A stretch of 19,715 nt of DNA from JAWLCG01 sp041687295 (GCA_041687295.1 JAWLCG010000045.1:1-19715); one strand, 5' to 3'. Positions 8,648 to 15,743 are shown, counted from the stretch's first letter. The notes: generated from the letters alone by a model not told the origin. Program-made: numbers and translations.

Positions 8648-8694
8648 AACGACGGCCACAGAGGACACAGAGAACACAGAGGAAGACACAGAGG
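8648..8694 (+). repeat. ACAGAGG-type dispersed repeat, left copy
   Basis: AACGACGGCCACAGAGG (8648-8664) is followed by degenerate CACAGAGRA units up to 8694. The first 17 bases recur exactly, inverted, at 9571-9587 on the other side of the acetyltransferase gene. The motif is not coding. Confidence 0.7.
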
Positions 8695-8719
8695 GTTCTT
8701 GAGATTGTCTGGTATATAG

Positions 8720-8737
8720 CCCCGGGCTTGCCCGGGG
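8720..8737 (+). terminator. CCCCGGGC-TT-GCCCGGGG hairpin after the glycoside hydrolase gene
   Basis: A perfect 8-bp stem 84 bases after the hydrolase stop, more likely folding as seven pairs with a CTTG loop. It is followed by TCTTGG rather than a true T run. It could end the hydrolase transcript or be another dispersed palindrome. Confidence 0.45.
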
Positions 8738-8774
8738 TCTTGGAAGCCGCTGGAGGTCGCGGTTTCCCGGACCC

Positions 8775-9347
8775 GTGACGAAAGACGCCATGCTCGCCCT
8801 CGATCGCAAACGTTTCGGGCCCATAACCGCCACGCTCCGCGACGGGCGGGCCCTGACGCTGCGCTGGCTGGGCAGCCGTGACGGCGAGGCCTTGGCGGAG
8901 TTTTACCAGGCAATTCCCCCCGAGGCCTACCGCTTCTACCGCGCCCATCGCCTGACGCGGGCCGAGGCCCTGCAGCGGATGGCCGAGCAGGCCGACGCGC
9001 CGACGTTCGTCTGCCTGCTGGCCGAGACGCCTGACGCGCGGATCGCCGGCTACGCCTGGTACGAGTGGAAGGACCCCGACAGCCCGGCCAGCACGTTCGG
9101 CATCTGCATCCGCCCGGGTTGGCAGAGTGGCGGCCTGGGCCGGGCCCTGATGGCCCGCCTGCTGGAGGTCGCCGCCGACCTCGGCCCGCCGCGCATGGAG
9201 CTGACCGTGCAGCTGGCCAACGCGGGGGCCATCGCCCTGTACACGAAGATGGGCTTCCGCATCGTCGGCCAGCAGGTCCGCAACGCGACGGCCGAGTTCC
9301 CCGCCGAGCCCGAGTACGCCATGGCCCGGGCTGTGCGCGAAGAGTAG
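8775..9347 (+). CDS. GNAT-family N-acetyltransferase
   Basis: A 190-residue cytoplasmic protein of the GNAT superfamily, which transfers an acetyl group from acetyl-CoA to an amine. The acetyl-CoA pyrophosphate-binding motif (Q/R-x-x-G-x-G) is QSGGLG at 117-122 in ICIRPGWQSGGLGRALM. The following LANAGAIALYTKMGFRIVG (148-166) is the usual motif B region with Asn149 and Tyr156. The substrate is not predictable. The start could be GTG at 8775 or ATG at 8790, 15 bases further in; neither has a strong ribosome-binding site, so the start is uncertain. The gene stands alone between inverted ACAGAGG repeats and is probably not in an operon with the hydrolase. Confidence 0.85.
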   Translation: MTKDAMLALDRKRFGPITATLRDGRALTLRWLGSRDGEALAEFYQAIPPEAYRFYRAHRLTRAEALQRMAEQADAPTFVCLLAETPDARIAGYAWYEWKDPDSPASTFGICIRPGWQSGGLGRALMARLLEVAADLGPPRMELTVQLANAGAIALYTKMGFRIVGQQVRNATAEFPAEPEYAMARAVREE

Positions 9348-9402
9348 GCTCTCTTCGAGCACAGCGAGGCCCGGCAGGCGAGGGCGGCGACGAACGGGCA
9401 AG

Positions 9403-9434
9403 CCAAAGCGGCGTCGCAGCCGCCGCACTCCATA
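9403..9434 (-). repeat. Possible dispersed element with GCGGCG/CGCCGC inverted repeat
   Basis: On the minus strand it reads TATGGAGTGCGGCGG, a short loop, then CGCCGCTTTGG. The form (TATGGAGTGCGG ... CCGCTTTGG) is familiar as a dispersed intergenic sequence in planctomycete-like genomes; this is from memory. No second copy lies in the window. The rest of 9348-9520 shows no convincing coding or RNA gene. Confidence 0.35.
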
Positions 9435-9520
9435 CGGCCCAGGTGCGCTCGGCCTCGGCCGGACGCTCTGAAGACGCGGCTGTGGACGCCGCAGCCAGGC
9501 CCAGGGGGAAACTTCATCTT

Positions 9521-9587
9521 TCTCTGTAACTCTGAACGTCTCTGGGCTTCTTCTCTCTGCATCCTCTGTGCCTCTGTGGCCGTCGTT
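9521..9587 (-). repeat. ACAGAGG-type dispersed repeat, right (inverted) copy
   Basis: Read on the minus strand it starts AACGACGGCCACAGAGG and continues GCACAGAGGATGCAGAGAG and more degenerate ACAGAG units. It lies 14 bases past the 3' end of the minus-strand URO-D-like gene and 173 bases past the acetyltransferase stop. Confidence 0.7.
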
Positions 9588-9600
9588 TCTTCTCTTCGGC

Positions 9601-10650
9601 CTACGGGGAGCGCTTGTCCCACCGCGCGCGGAGGCGGTCGAAGAGGGGTTTGACAGTTTCGATCTTGCCCGGCACGTTGAACAGCAGGCGGGTCTGGGAG
9701 TGGGCGGCCTCGATGGCGGCGTTCATGCGCTCTTCGGTCTGGTAGCCATACATGTAGAGGCGGTCGGGCATGAGGTCGATCAGCGGGGCTGGTCCGTCCT
9801 CGAAGATGGCCGGGTTGATCCCGCGGAGGCCCGGGATGGCCCGCCAGGCCTCGTGCTGGTGGGCGGCCCGGGCGCAGCAGTGCATGAACAGCCCGCCGAA
9901 GCGATCCGACAGGGCCGACAGCGACGGCAGGCAGAACCGCTCGAACATGGGTCGGCTGAACGCGCCGATCTCGTCCTCGCTGAGCCACACCCCCAGCTGC
10001 GGCGGGGCCCAGGTGTAGGGGCAGTGGCACAGGTTGAGGTTGGGCACGCGGCGCAGGGCCTCGGCGAAGAAGCTCTCCAGCAGGGCGTGCGTCTTGCCCA
10101 CCAGCCGTTCGACGGCCTCGGGCGTCTCGACCAGGGCGACCAGGAAGTCCTCCTTGTTCCAGATGATCGCCGCGATGCCGAAGGGGCTCTGGATGTCCGG
10201 CACGCTGATGGGCACGTCGGGCCCGAGCCGCTCGGCCAGCCGCTCGACGAGCTCGAAGTACCGCGGGATGGGCCCGTCATCCAGCGTGGCCTGTGGCAGG
10301 GCGTCGGCCTGCTCGGCCGTCGTCACGATGGGCCGGGCCACCGGGACCTGCCCCTTCTCGTACTGGTGGAACGGGCAGCCGAACGCCGCCGCGAAGAACC
10401 CCGTCGTGCCGACCAGGCTTACATAGGACACCGCGTCGTCGCCGAGGGCCTCGCTCTGGGCGAGCCGCTGGGCGTAGTCGGCCTCGTAGAAGCCCAGCCA
10501 CTCCCCCACGGGCCGATCGGTCCGCACGGCCCAGTCGCCCGGCCAGAGCTTTCGCGGCCGGGGGCCCTCCCAGATCAGGGCCAGCCCCGTCCGCCCCCCC
10601 GCCGACAGCTCGGCCAGGAACTCGCGGTTGCGCTGCAGATGGTTGTTCAT
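9601..10650 (-). CDS. Uroporphyrinogen decarboxylase-fold protein (URO-D/MtaA/CmuA superfamily)
   Basis: A 349-residue protein with the URO-D TIM-barrel fold. Family features seen are DGPIPRYFELVERLAERLGPDV, an SPFGIAAIIW segment near 155-164, the LSEDEIGAFSRPMFERFCLP segment (223-242), and FMHCCA at 255-260, the position where methyltransferase relatives (MtaA, CmuA) carry a zinc-binding His-x-Cys. The C-terminal part (GINPAIFEDG ... LLFNVPGKIETV) also fits. It is unlikely to be the heme enzyme HemE, because the N-terminal substrate-binding segment typical of HemE is not seen and no heme genes are near. Planctomycetes carry many such divergent paralogues, often near sugar enzymes, with unknown reactions. 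It lies downstream of the sugar isomerase-like gene on the same strand, with a 196-base gap. No good ribosome-binding site is seen before the ATG. Confidence 0.8.
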   Translation of the reverse strand: MNNHLQRNREFLAELSAGGRTGLALIWEGPRPRKLWPGDWAVRTDRPVGEWLGFYEADYAQRLAQSEALGDDAVSYVSLVGTTGFFAAAFGCPFHQYEKGQVPVARPIVTTAEQADALPQATLDDGPIPRYFELVERLAERLGPDVPISVPDIQSPFGIAAIIWNKEDFLVALVETPEAVERLVGKTHALLESFFAEALRRVPNLNLCHCPYTWAPPQLGVWLSEDEIGAFSRPMFERFCLPSLSALSDRFGGLFMHCCARAAHQHEAWRAIPGLRGINPAIFEDGPAPLIDLMPDRLYMYGYQTEERMNAAIEAAHSQTRLLFNVPGKIETVKPLFDRLRARWDKRSP

Positions 10651-10699
10651 CGTCTGTGTTCGTCCATGACAGCTACGCGTCTGCCTTCGTGTTCACCGC

Positions 10700-10846
10700 C
10701 CGGTAGGGCACGTGGGTTCTCGCCGTAGCGGTAGCGCAGGCGAGGTTCCGCGTGCCGCGAGGGCGGATGACCCTGCGAACCGCCCTGCGCTTCCGCGGCA
10801 CGCAGAACCGCTGCGCTCCGCTCCGCGAACCTACGTGCCCTACGGG
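10700..10846. repeat. Long imperfect palindrome (about 147 bp) between two minus-strand genes
   Basis: The outer arms CCGGTAGGGCACGTGGGTTC (10700-10719) and GAACCTACGTGCCCTACGGG (10827-10846) pair at 18 of 20 positions. The inner arms GCGTGCCGCG (10750-10759) and CGCGGCACGC (10794-10803), and AGGGCGG (10760-10766) and CCGCCCT (10780-10786), are perfect. Together they form one large cruciform-like unit that ends at the isomerase-like gene's stop codon. No open reading frame here is convincing. A MITE-like or REP-type insertion, or a strong terminator, are the options. Confidence 0.7.
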
Positions 10847-11584
10847 TTACAGGGCGTCGATGGCCTGGTTGACCGCGGCGACGCACTGCTTGACGGCGGG
10901 AATCGGGTCGTCGGCGTCGCCTTCGTATTCCAGCGACAGGTAGCCGTGGAAGTTGATATTGGCCAGGCGCTTCATCAGGCCGGGCAGGTCCAGCCCGCCG
11001 GTGCCGACGATGACGTCCTGGTGCTTGCCCTCGGGGAAGATGAAGTCCTTGATGTGCACGCCGTAGAGACGGTCGCCGAACTCGTCGACCAGGGCGAGGG
11101 GGTCCTCGCCGGCGTCGAGCATCCAGGCGGTGTCCATGCACAGGCCGATGCGCTCGCTGGTGCGGCCAAAGAGCTCGCGGAGCGACTGGGCCGAGCCGTA
11201 GCGGTGCTTGCGGCCATGGTTGTGCACGGCCAGGTTGATGCCGTACTCCTGGGCCAGGCCATCGACGCGCTGGACGGCATCGGGCTCGATATCGGCCGAG
11301 ACGCTGGCCATGTGGGCCAGGCGGGCCAGCTCGAGCACGCGGCGGTTCTGCACCTCGTCGTGGCCGAAGCCGACCACGCCGTAGCTGTCGGCCGTGATGC
11401 CGTTGGCGTGGAGGCTCTCGAGGGCCTGGCGGATCTCGGCCGGCTCGACCTTGAAGTCCAGGTGCCCCGGCCAGAGCTCCACGTAGCTCAGGCCCGTCTC
11501 CTTGAGGCAGTCGATCAGCCGAGCCAGCGGCTGAAACTTTCGGAAGCAGTAGCTCTGTACGCCCAGGCGGAATTGCGGCTTCAT
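10847..11584 (-). CDS. Sugar phosphate isomerase/epimerase-like TIM barrel (xylose isomerase-like)
   Basis: A 245-residue protein of the xylose-isomerase-like/AP endonuclease 2 TIM-barrel superfamily, slightly shorter than the usual 260-290. Predicted metal ligands are in the expected order: Glu36 in YVELW, His121 and His123 in AVHNHG, Asp151 in CMDTAW, His177 in GVHIKD, and Glu219 in LSLEYEG. Members interconvert ketoses and aldoses or epimerise inositol and sugar derivatives with a divalent metal; the substrate here is not predictable. There is no signal peptide, so it is cytoplasmic. The ATG at 11584 has AAGGAG five bases upstream (11590-11595 on the minus strand). It lies upstream of the URO-D-like gene on the same strand, although the long palindrome between them may uncouple the two. 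Confidence 0.85.
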   Translation of the reverse strand: MKPQFRLGVQSYCFRKFQPLARLIDCLKETGLSYVELWPGHLDFKVEPAEIRQALESLHANGITADSYGVVGFGHDEVQNRRVLELARLAHMASVSADIEPDAVQRVDGLAQEYGINLAVHNHGRKHRYGSAQSLRELFGRTSERIGLCMDTAWMLDAGEDPLALVDEFGDRLYGVHIKDFIFPEGKHQDVIVGTGGLDLPGLMKRLANINFHGYLSLEYEGDADDPIPAVKQCVAAVNQAIDAL

Positions 11585-11671
11585 GGATTCTCCTTTCGCT
11601 CGCGGTGTCTCCGTGCGCTCACTGTAGCGCAGGACGGGTCGAATGGGAAGGCCCTGCCCGCGCAGATTGCC

Positions 11672-11700
11672 TTGACGGCCCGGCCGATCGGGCCGATAAT
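11672..11700 (+). promoter_or_regulatory. Strong sigma-70-type promoter with palindromic spacer
   Basis: TTGACG (11672-11677), a 17-base spacer, and GATAAT (11695-11700): five of six consensus bases in each box with ideal spacing. The spacer contains the perfect inverted repeat CGGCCCG (11676-11682) / CGGGCCG (11689-11695), which is a possible operator. It lies 96 bases upstream of the secreted repeat protein's ATG. Confidence 0.6.
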
Positions 11701-11796
11701 GGAGGTCTCAGTTCTTCATGGGCCGATGGAGTTTCGAAGCGTCGGCCAACCATCTCAACGTGGCCGGCCGCGCCGGCCTGCAAGGGGAGCCCTTCG

Positions 11797-12417
11797 ATGA
11801 ACGCGATGCGCAAAGCCGTTCTGGTGTTGACGCTGGTGCTGGCGGCCTTCGCCGGCGGCCTGGTGATGCAGGCGCTGACGGCGCCAGAGGCCTTGGCCCA
11901 GCAGGCCGCCCCGGCCGACGGGCAGGTGCTGCGGGCCCGGCAGATCGTCCTGGTCGACGCCGAGGGGCGCGACCGGATGGTGCTGGCGGTCGCAGACACG
12001 GGCGCGGTGGGCATCCGCATGCTCGACGCCCATGGCCAGCCCGCCATCGAGTTGGGGCACGACCCGGCCGAGGGCAACGGTCTGAGCTTCTACGACCTCA
12101 AGAACAACATGCGAATGGGCTTGGGCGTTGTCGATGACGGCAGCCAGGGCCTGGTCCTCAACGCCGCCGACGGCGCCGAGCGGCTGAGCCTGGGCGCCGA
12201 CGAGCAGGGCAACGCCGGCGTGAGCATCAGCAACGCCCTGGGCAAGGTGGTCATGAGCCTCGGCACCGGGGCCCAGGGCACCGGCCTGGCACTCAGGGAA
12301 GCCGAGGGCCCCGAGCGAGCCGGCATCGGCATGGGCTCCGGCGGCGGGGCCGACCTCTTTCTGAACAACGGCAACACCACCTGGCGGGCCTCGCAGCACG
12401 CCCGGATGCAGGAGTAG
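11797..12417 (+). CDS. Small secreted protein of short glycine/aspartate beta-type repeats
   Basis: A 206-residue protein with an N-terminal signal peptide or anchor (RKAVLVLTLVLAAFAGGLVMQAL, cleavage possibly after LAQQA near 37). The rest consists of about six degenerate repeats of 20-25 residues with the pattern V-L-x-D-A-x-G-x-x-R-x-x-L followed by a turn and G-x-x-L. Examples are VLVDAEGRDRMVLAV, LNAADGAERLSLG and LREAEGPERAGIG. The pattern suggests stacked beta-hairpins. I recall unnamed proteins with similar VLVDADGRERA repeats in planctomycetes, but no function is known to me. The start at ATG 11797 was chosen because GGGGAG lies at 11784-11789 and it begins a good signal peptide; a longer frame upstream crosses the promoter. 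It has its own strong promoter and is convergent with the kinase gene. Confidence 0.72.
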   Translation: MNAMRKAVLVLTLVLAAFAGGLVMQALTAPEALAQQAAPADGQVLRARQIVLVDAEGRDRMVLAVADTGAVGIRMLDAHGQPAIELGHDPAEGNGLSFYDLKNNMRMGLGVVDDGSQGLVLNAADGAERLSLGADEQGNAGVSISNALGKVVMSLGTGAQGTGLALREAEGPERAGIGMGSGGGADLFLNNGNTTWRASQHARMQE

Positions 12418-12424
12418 GCCACCC

Positions 12425-12492
12425 GTAGGGCGGGCAATGCCCGCGTGTCGGAGCTCTCACGACGTCGAACACGCGGGCGGTGCCCGCCCTAC
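12425..12492. terminator. Large hairpin between convergent genes, likely bidirectional terminator
   Basis: GTAGGGCGGGCAATGCCCGC and four further bases (12425-12448) pair with 12469-12492 at 22 of 24 positions, with a 20-base loop. It sits eight bases after the secreted repeat protein's stop and ten bases before the kinase's stop on the other strand. The sequence core is shared with the palindrome at 4066-4082, so the terminator appears to derive from a dispersed element. Confidence 0.65.
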
Positions 12493-12501
12493 CACTCGGC
12501 G

Positions 12502-13443
12502 CTACATCACGGCGATGTCCTGCAGCGACGGCTCGACCTCGCGGGGCGGGTCGGAGGCGATGAAGGCCTCCAGTTCGTCGGCGCCGATGGGCTGGGTCGC
12601 GCCGCGCTGGCTGGCCACCATGGCCCCGAGGGCGTTGGCGTGGCGGCAGGCGTCGGCGAGGTCGGCGCCGGCCAGCAGCTTGTCGGCGAAGGCCGCCGAG
12701 AAGGCGTCGCCGGCCCCGACCGTGTCGACCACCTCGGTGCGGTAGCCCGGCACGTAGACCCGCTGGCCGGCCGCGTCGATGGCCAGGCTGCCCCGGGCGC
12801 CCAGCGTCATCACGCAGTGCGACAGCGCCCAGCACGCGCGGATCCGCTCGAGAAGCGCCACCGGGTCGCCATCGGCGAAGCCCGACAGCTCGGCGAGGTA
12901 CTTCGCCTCGTCGTGGTTGAGTCGCAGCACGTCGGCGGCCCCGAGCGACTCGTGGATCGAGTGCGGCGTGTGGCAATGGGGCCGAAGGTTCAGGTCCAGC
13001 AGCTTCATCGCGTCGGGGGCGGCCTTGAGCAGCTCGTAGAGCGTCCGCCGGGACCGCTCGGCCCGCTGGACCAGCGTGCCGTAGCACACGCACGCCGACC
13101 GCCCCGCCGCCGCCAGCAGGGCCTCGCTGCCCTCGATGAAGTCATACGCCACGTCCGGCACGATCTCGTAGCTGGGCTGGCCCTCGGTGTCGACGTGCAC
13201 CTTCACCACGCCGGTGCGGTGCTGCGCGTCCCGCTCGATGAAGCGGGTGTCCATGCCCAGCTGCGCCGCCCCCTGGATCACCCTCTCGCCCAGGTCGTCG
13301 CGCCCCACCCGCGAGACCATCAGCGCCTGATGGCCCAGCGAGTGCATCCGGTAGGCGAAGTTGAACGGCGCCCCGCCCAGCGCCGGCCCCGAGGGCAGCA
13401 GGTCCCAGAGCACCTCACCATATGCCAGCACCGTCTTGCGCAT
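12502..13443 (-). CDS. PfkB-family sugar kinase, fructokinase-like
   Basis: A 313-residue ribokinase/PfkB-family kinase that phosphorylates a sugar with ATP. The N-terminal substrate-binding signature is GGAPFN at 23-28 (LGGAPFNFAYRMHSLG). The C-terminal signature DTVGAGDAFSAAF holds the anion hole and the catalytic base Asp246. LLDLNLRP near 148-155 is the D-x-N-x-R segment typical of fructokinases, so fructose is the best guess; other hexoses are possible. It is cytoplasmic. The ATG at 13443 was chosen because the family start (KTVLAYGEVLWD) begins there and AAGGTG precedes it; a 27-residue upstream extension has no family match and crosses an AT-rich repeat. It follows the transaldolase gene by 84 bases on the same strand, consistent with one sugar-phosphate operon. 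Confidence 0.88.
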   Translation of the reverse strand: MRKTVLAYGEVLWDLLPSGPALGGAPFNFAYRMHSLGHQALMVSRVGRDDLGERVIQGAAQLGMDTRFIERDAQHRTGVVKVHVDTEGQPSYEIVPDVAYDFIEGSEALLAAAGRSACVCYGTLVQRAERSRRTLYELLKAAPDAMKLLDLNLRPHCHTPHSIHESLGAADVLRLNHDEAKYLAELSGFADGDPVALLERIRACWALSHCVMTLGARGSLAIDAAGQRVYVPGYRTEVVDTVGAGDAFSAAFADKLLAGADLADACRHANALGAMVASQRGATQPIGADELEAFIASDPPREVEPSLQDIAVM

Positions 13444-13476
13444 AGAACACCTTGGGATTTCCGATTTTGGGTTGCA

Positions 13477-13522
13477 GGTTTTCGATGCTCCATAGTGCGC
13501 GAATCGGGCGAGATCGAAAACC
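13477..13522. repeat. AT-rich inverted repeat between transaldolase and kinase genes
   Basis: GGTTTTCGAT (13477-13486) and ATCGAAAACC (13513-13522) are perfect 10-base arms. Flanking GATTTTGG and CCAAAAATC extend the similarity. The A/T-rich GATTTTT-type sequence contrasts with the GC-rich neighbours and also covers the end of the transaldolase gene. It is probably a dispersed intergenic element. Confidence 0.55.
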
Positions 13523-13527
13523 AAAAA

Positions 13528-14802
13528 TCACAAATCTAGAATCCCCCTGATTCTCTGGTCCATCTTCTCTTGGTCGGCGGCGAAGGCCTGCAGGCCGTGG
13601 AGGCTCATCAGGGCGTCCAGGCCAATCGTGCCGCGGCTGAGGCGGTCGCGCCAGGCCTCCAGCTTCGGGATCTTGCCGTCCTGGCGGGCGCGGGCGATGT
13701 CGGCGTCACTCCAGTCCGGCAGCAGGTCGCCGTAGCCCTCGACGTCCAGGCGGCGGCGAAGTTCGGGGGCCCCGAGGGTCTCGATCCCGGTGGTGGCGAT
13801 GCGCCGCACGGCCGCCTCCAGGCCGGTGGGCACCCGCCAGAGGTCCTCGACGCCCAGGGCGGCGGCGCGGGCGGGGTCGGCCCAGCGGACGTCGAAGGCC
13901 TGCTCGATGCCCACCGGGATGTCCTGGGGGCTCGGCGCGTCGGTGAGCAGCTCGTGGGCGGCCCGGGGGGGCAGGGTCAGCACGTCCACGCCGGCCAGGG
14001 CGGCGATCTGCGAGCCGCTGCGGAGGCTGGCGGCGATCTGGCGGGTGGGCAGCGTCAGCTCTTGGCGGAGCTTGGCCAGCAGGCGCTGGCTGGCCGAGAC
14101 GGTCCGCTCGCCGACGTTGCGGCCATCGCCCAGGCCGTTCTGGTCGGCCAGCTGGTTGAGCCGGCCCAGGAAGACGTTGGCGTACTGCGGCATGGCCAGG
14201 ATGGCCGTCAGGACGTTCTGCCGGGCCGAGAAGCCCAGCGTGAGGTTCACCGCCACGCGCTCGCTGGCCAGGCGGCGGGCGGCGAGCAGCCCCTCGGCCG
14301 TCAGGGGCACCTTGACGATGAACCGCTCCGGGCAGAGCGCCCGGTAGCGCAGGCCATAGGCGACGGTGGCGTCGAGGTCGCCGGCCAAGTCGGTGTGCAA
14401 CTCGACCGACACGTGGGCGTCGAACGCCTCGACCAGCCGCAGGCCGTGGCGGGCGTTGAGCAGGAAGGCTACCTCACGCACCACCTCGGCCGGGGCCAGC
14501 TCGGGCAGCTCGCTCCGCAGCCGTCGGCCGGCCGTGGCGATCAGCTCGTCGTACGTGCCCTTCTGCACCTCGGCGTTGAGCAGCGAGTTGTTGGTCGTCA
14601 GGGCGTCGAACTCCCGCGTCCAGAGCCGGCCCGCCTCGTCCAGGTCGCCGGTGTCCAGCCATAGCCGTGAACCCAGCTCGGCCAGGCGCCGCCACAGCGG
14701 GTCGGACTCGAACGTCTCGGCCAGCTCGCCGTAGCGGGGGCCAAAGCCCTCCAGCACCAGCTCGCGTGCCATCCCCACCAGCCTCAGATCGATCCCCGCC
14801 AT
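13528..14802 (-). CDS. tal: Transaldolase
   Basis: A 424-residue transaldolase, longer than the E. coli enzyme (about 317). It moves a dihydroxyacetone unit between sugar phosphates in the non-oxidative pentose phosphate pathway. The Schiff-base lysine is Lys164 in FIVKVPLTAEG. Other active-site positions are visible: Asp50 in LWLDTGD, the TTNN motif at 69-72, Glu134 in VSVELHTD, NLTLGFS near 186-192, and FLGRLNQ near 211-217. The extra C-terminal 100 or so residues (DLWRVPTGLEAAVRRIATTG ...) do not belong to the small bacterial form and I do not recognise them. The ATG at 14802 has AGGAGGT five bases upstream (14808-14814). A TACAAT-like -10 box lies at 14838-14843 on the minus strand but has no good -35. 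It precedes the PfkB kinase gene. The stop codon lies inside an AT-rich repeat-like stretch. Confidence 0.87.
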   Translation of the reverse strand: MAGIDLRLVGMARELVLEGFGPRYGELAETFESDPLWRRLAELGSRLWLDTGDLDEAGRLWTREFDALTTNNSLLNAEVQKGTYDELIATAGRRLRSELPELAPAEVVREVAFLLNARHGLRLVEAFDAHVSVELHTDLAGDLDATVAYGLRYRALCPERFIVKVPLTAEGLLAARRLASERVAVNLTLGFSARQNVLTAILAMPQYANVFLGRLNQLADQNGLGDGRNVGERTVSASQRLLAKLRQELTLPTRQIAASLRSGSQIAALAGVDVLTLPPRAAHELLTDAPSPQDIPVGIEQAFDVRWADPARAAALGVEDLWRVPTGLEAAVRRIATTGIETLGAPELRRRLDVEGYGDLLPDWSDADIARARQDGKIPKLEAWRDRLSRGTIGLDALMSLHGLQAFAADQEKMDQRIRGILDL

Positions 14803-14885
14803 GCCGCACCTCCTGCCCAGCGTGCCCGTACAGGGTCATTGTAGGGGCCCGGCGCGGGGACGAGTAGGCCCTGTCCGCCGGGCCG

Positions 14886-15647
14886 TCAGAGCGTGAAGAC
14901 GGGCGAGACGTCGTATCGGCTGGCGACGTGCAGGGCCAGGCGCTCACCCAGGATGGCCCGGGCGGTGGCGTGGGCGAGGCGGGGGTCGTTGTTGGTCTGG
15001 CTGAGGTGGCTCAGGGCGGCCCAGCGGAGTCGGCCGTCGGTGAAGTCGCGCAGCAACTCGGCCGCCTGCTGATTGGAGATGTGCCCGCCGTCGCCGACGA
15101 TCCGCCGCTTGAGGTGCGGCGGGTAGGGTCCGGTGCGGAGCATGTCGGGATCGTAGTTGCTCTCGAGGTAGACCGCGTCGAGCGTGGGCAGCAGCTCCTC
15201 GAGCTCGGGGAACACGAAGCCCAGGTCGGTCAGCACGCCGAGGCGCAGGCCGCGGTGCTCCAGGACGAAGCAGACGCCGTCGGCCCCGTCGTGGGGCGTG
15301 GGCAGCGTGTGGACGAGCAGCTCGCCGATCTCCAGCGTGGCCCCCGCCTCGAAGGGCCGAACGTCGTGCACGCTGCCCATCTCCCCGCCGCAGGCCCGCA
15401 CCGTGCCCGCCGAGGCCAGGATCGGCAGGCCGTACTTGCGCTGGAAGATGCCCGCCGAACGGCTGTGGTCGGAGTGGTCGTGGCTGAGGACCAGGGCGTC
15501 CACGTCGCGGATCGCCTGGCCGCGAAGGGCCATCCGCCCCTCGGCGATCTTGCCGCTGATGCCGGCGTCGAGCAGGATGCGCGTCCGGCCAGCCTGGACG
15601 AAGATGCAGTTGCCATTGCTGCCGCTCTGGCAGGAGAAGGTTTCCAT
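14886..15647 (-). CDS. MBL-fold metallo-hydrolase, YycJ/WalJ-like
   Basis: A 253-residue metallo-beta-lactamase-fold hydrolase. The start METFSCQSGSNGNCIFV carries the Ser/Gly-rich signature of the YycJ/WalJ group. The metal site is HDHSDH (His56, His58, Asp60, His61), with further probable ligands His119 in PTPHDG and Asp141 in VLTDLG. The later segment ESNYDPDMLRTGPYPPHLKRRI followed by GHISN is characteristic of this group. Relatives in Firmicutes sit next to the WalRK two-component system and are suspected nucleases or phosphodiesterases; no walRK genes are here. The ATG at 15647 fits the family's N-terminus; a 68-residue upstream extension would cross a promoter and is rejected. A GAGG lies six bases upstream. 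It precedes the transaldolase gene by 83 bases on the same strand, perhaps by chance. Confidence 0.87.
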   Translation of the reverse strand: METFSCQSGSNGNCIFVQAGRTRILLDAGISGKIAEGRMALRGQAIRDVDALVLSHDHSDHSRSAGIFQRKYGLPILASAGTVRACGGEMGSVHDVRPFEAGATLEIGELLVHTLPTPHDGADGVCFVLEHRGLRLGVLTDLGFVFPELEELLPTLDAVYLESNYDPDMLRTGPYPPHLKRRIVGDGGHISNQQAAELLRDFTDGRLRWAALSHLSQTNNDPRLAHATARAILGERLALHVASRYDVSPVFTL

Positions 15648-15743
15648 GACGGCCTCGCCGGCCCCGTCAGCCCGGCCCGAGGGGCGGCCAGACGACAGGC
15701 CGCGGTCCAAGCACCCTCGGGCCGCCCGCAGGGGGCTGCCCCG

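Noticed and set aside
9348..9520. Possible small gene after the acetyltransferase
   Set aside because: Frames here are short, lack ribosome-binding sites and cross repeat elements on both strands.
9568..11800. Plus-strand open frames opposite the URO-D-like and isomerase-like genes
   Set aside because: Both are antisense shadows; the minus-strand products have clear family motifs and one has a strong ribosome-binding site.
13444..13524. 27-residue N-terminal extension of the PfkB kinase
   Set aside because: It crosses the AT-rich inverted repeat, matches nothing in the family, and a better start with AAGGTG lies at 13443.
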